A DNA stretch of 64,000 bases from Physcomitrium patens (taxonomy: Eukaryota; Streptophyta; Bryopsida; Funariales; Funariaceae), in contig NC_037270.1 of assembly GCF_000002425.4 (NCBI RefSeq), positions 11,199,509 through 11,263,508 of the forward strand, written 5' to 3'. Positions within the stretch are counted from its first letter, which is position 1; each line of letters starts with the position of its first letter. A program made the translations under genes and the position numbers. Below, piece by piece: positions 62,270 to 64,000 of this stretch. The notes under the pieces are model-generated. The model was not told the DNA's origin. It worked only from the letters and a program-made list of their open reading frames with translations, and made no database searches.

Positions 62270-62389
62270 GGTTTTGGAGATTAATTTTTTAAATATTAAA
62301 GATAGAAATAAAAATAATTTAACTTTCTATCATCAAATTAATAAACAAAAAGAATAAATAACTTAAATATTAGAGAAATATTTGAGATG

Positions 62390-63100
62390 TATCTTTAAAT
62401 ACCATTAAGATAATTACACAACTCTTTTTCCATCCATAATTTTTTTCTATAATAATATGATACATTTTTCTATTCAATAAATATTTTTCTATGCTAATTA
62501 TGATTATCATCTAGAACTTGATATTTTTGATTTTTCAAAAGTTGATAATCTTGTGGAAATTTTTTTCTTATAGCTATATGTGATAATAAAAGACATAATT
62601 ATTGGATGATTGATAATAATAAAAGATCAATGTAGATATCTATTACAAAGAAAAATTTCAATTCTACATTGATAATAAAATATGGTTACTTTATTATAAT
62701 ATCAAGACTATTTATTCTTATGATGAGTTGGATTATTATAGACTTTGACCATTTTTTATTTATAAATAAATCAATCCAATCACTTTTTGATTATATTTAT
62801 CAAAGTTAATAAAGATCCATCATATATTTTATGAATCTTTTTTTGAACTATACAAGCTAATAAATATGTTGGAGAGAAGATAAATGTCACTTCCTCCTAT
62901 AGAAGTAGACTATAAATAATAATTTGATGTTGAAGTAGTCTTAGACTCAAGGCGGCTCCAAAATATGTTAGAATATCTTATATATTAGTACAAATATAAT
63001 ATCAATAAATGCATATAAGAGTCATCAAAGAATCTTGCAAATGCAATAAAGAAAGTTAAAGCTTTTCATAAACAACATCTATCAAAATCAAGATAAAGAA
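62390..63100 (+). pseudogene. Integrase C-terminus and chromodomain of chromovirus G
   Basis: YANYDYHLELDIFDFSKVDN near 62,495-62,555 (integrase C-terminal neighbourhood), a GPF/Y-like block near 62,725, then PPIEVD near 62,892 and a chromodomain-like segment: FDVEVVLDSRRLQNMLEYL near 62,920-62,980, ESSKNLANAIKKVKAFHKQH near 63,020-63,080. Chromodomains steer integration toward heterochromatin marks in this family. Fossil. Confidence 0.75.
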
Positions 63101-63650
63101 TCAAAAAATTCCTTGCTTTCAAAGAATCAAGGTTCAATGAAGCTTATATTCCATCTATTATTTTTAATTAAAATTTCTTTGTATTTGTAGCTTTAAAAAG
63201 ATGGAGAATAAAAAACCAGCAAATATGACTTAAGAGCTATAGTTTGCTAAGTTACCAAAGAAGACATTATAATTATTATAGTCTTTAAGTTGATATAATA
63301 GAAATGAATATCCTTTAGAATGATATATATTTCTTTGAATTGATGGTAAGATACAACATATTTAGTATTACAATGTTAGATGAAACTTTTAATATTTGAT
63401 GATATTATTAGAGGTAGGAACCACTATTGATAGTATTTTAAATGCTTTATTAGAAAGAAGTTATGAAGACCTCAACAATGATCAAATATTAAGGTTGTCT
63501 TTTTGTTTAAATATGGGACACTACCAATAGATGAAAGGACCACTTAACTACCTTGAAAAAGAATAAAGATTAGAAAATATAATAAATATAATTTATTATA
63601 TCTTAAACTACTTTAATATGTAATCACTTTTTTGTAGAATTTGTCTCTTA
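63101..63650 (+). other. Tail of chromovirus G between chromodomain and LTR
   Basis: Aligns with 30,863-31,440 (reverse) and 12,946-13,260 (reverse): the GAGGTAGGAACCACTATTGA block near 63,411 and AAAGAATAAAGATTAGA near 63,558. Function unknown, perhaps a non-coding or C-terminal extension. Confidence 0.5.
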
Positions 63651-63659
63651 AAAAAATCA

Positions 63660-64000
63660 CAAATATATAATCATTACAATAATTATCTAAATAATATAAA
63701 TATATAAAAATAATATAATATCTTATAAAATAATTTTATAGAAGCTTTTTTGATACAACTTTGCTTTTATATGTATCTATAGGTGATTAGTACGTTAAAA
63801 ATTTGATCAAAAAATTGGCCACATATTATATATTAGCTACTTGTAATATAAGTTGGATACGTGGCATATATATAAGAAGTTTACTTGAAATTAAACACAT
63901 ATTTTGAAAGTTTAAAGTATATTCAAGGTCATATAAAATATCACCATGTAACTCCTAATTAGATAGTATACATAAAGACAAGGATCAAGCCTTCTTTATT
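63660..64000 (+). repeat. 3' LTR of chromovirus G (truncated by the window)
   Basis: AGAAGCTTTTTTGATACAAC near 63,741, the GGCCACATATTA and ACTTGTAATATAAGTTGG motif set at 63,816-63,860, and ACATAAAGACAAGGATCAAGC near the end parallel the other G LTRs. The remainder lies beyond 64,000. Confidence 0.65.

Larger units (their letters stand above)
60955..64000 (+). mobile_element. Chromovirus family G, 3' half, running off the window
   Basis: Order: RT, RNase H, integrase C-terminal part, chromodomain, tail, LTR (cut at the window end). The integrase core is largely missing. It is the most complete G copy here; others are at 12.4-13.3, 28.6-29.2 and 30.3-31.7 kb. Fossil with many breaks. Confidence 0.75.

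Overview
The window reads as nuclear DNA of a plant-like (streptophyte) eukaryote. Support comes from two intron-bearing host genes of plant type (a NAP1-related/SET histone chaperone and a TIC32-like short-chain dehydrogenase) set in AT-rich DNA made mostly of nested, decayed Ty3/Gypsy LTR retrotransposons. The species cannot be named from the sequence. A seedless land plant or a charophyte alga is my best guess, because host exons and introns are GC-rich while the retroelement mass is very AT-rich, and the element lineages look unlike those usual in flowering plants. I found no CRISPR array, rRNA, tRNA or bacterial-style operon.

Layout. 1-10.5 kb is a retroelement graveyard: solo-type B/C LTRs, the 5' part of a minus-strand family-A element (LTR, primer-binding site, gag), then the integrase end and LTR of a plus-strand element D. 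12.4-13.3 kb holds a minus-strand 3' end of chromovirus G. 13.3-18.8 kb is a gene island with the eight-exon dehydrogenase, which has one in-frame TAG in an otherwise intact frame, and two weak minus-strand coding-like stretches. 18.9-21.7 kb is AT-rich with no recognised gene. 21.7-26.8 kb is a GC-rich island with the ten-exon SET/NRP gene (257 aa, every junction in frame). From about 22.6 kb its + strand is strikingly G-rich and C-poor. 26.8-32.9 kb is AT-rich with further G copies.

32.9-59.0 kb is one large nest. Element E (LTR ends at 33.75 and 58.99 kb) is split by an old family-A element (about 38.0-56.4 kb). That is split by a younger full-length family-A element (43,621-54,541) with 766-bp LTRs and a perfect 5-bp target duplication CATAT. 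The young element in turn carries the 3' end and LTR of a third family (B) between pol and an extra 3' open reading frame. 59-64 kb holds a minus-strand gag remnant and a chromodomain-bearing Gypsy (family G) whose 3' LTR runs off the window.

How it fits together. The two host genes are unrelated in job: the SET/NRP protein should handle H2A-H2B in the nucleus, and the dehydrogenase should be an NADP(H)-dependent oxidoreductase. The rest is a layered record of insertions. The most unusual items are the extra coiled-coil ORF downstream of pol in family A, the captured foreign LTR in its youngest copy, and the strand-asymmetric SET gene. All coordinates, exon joins and counts were made by eye; LTR edges other than those of the young A element are good to perhaps 10-50 bases.
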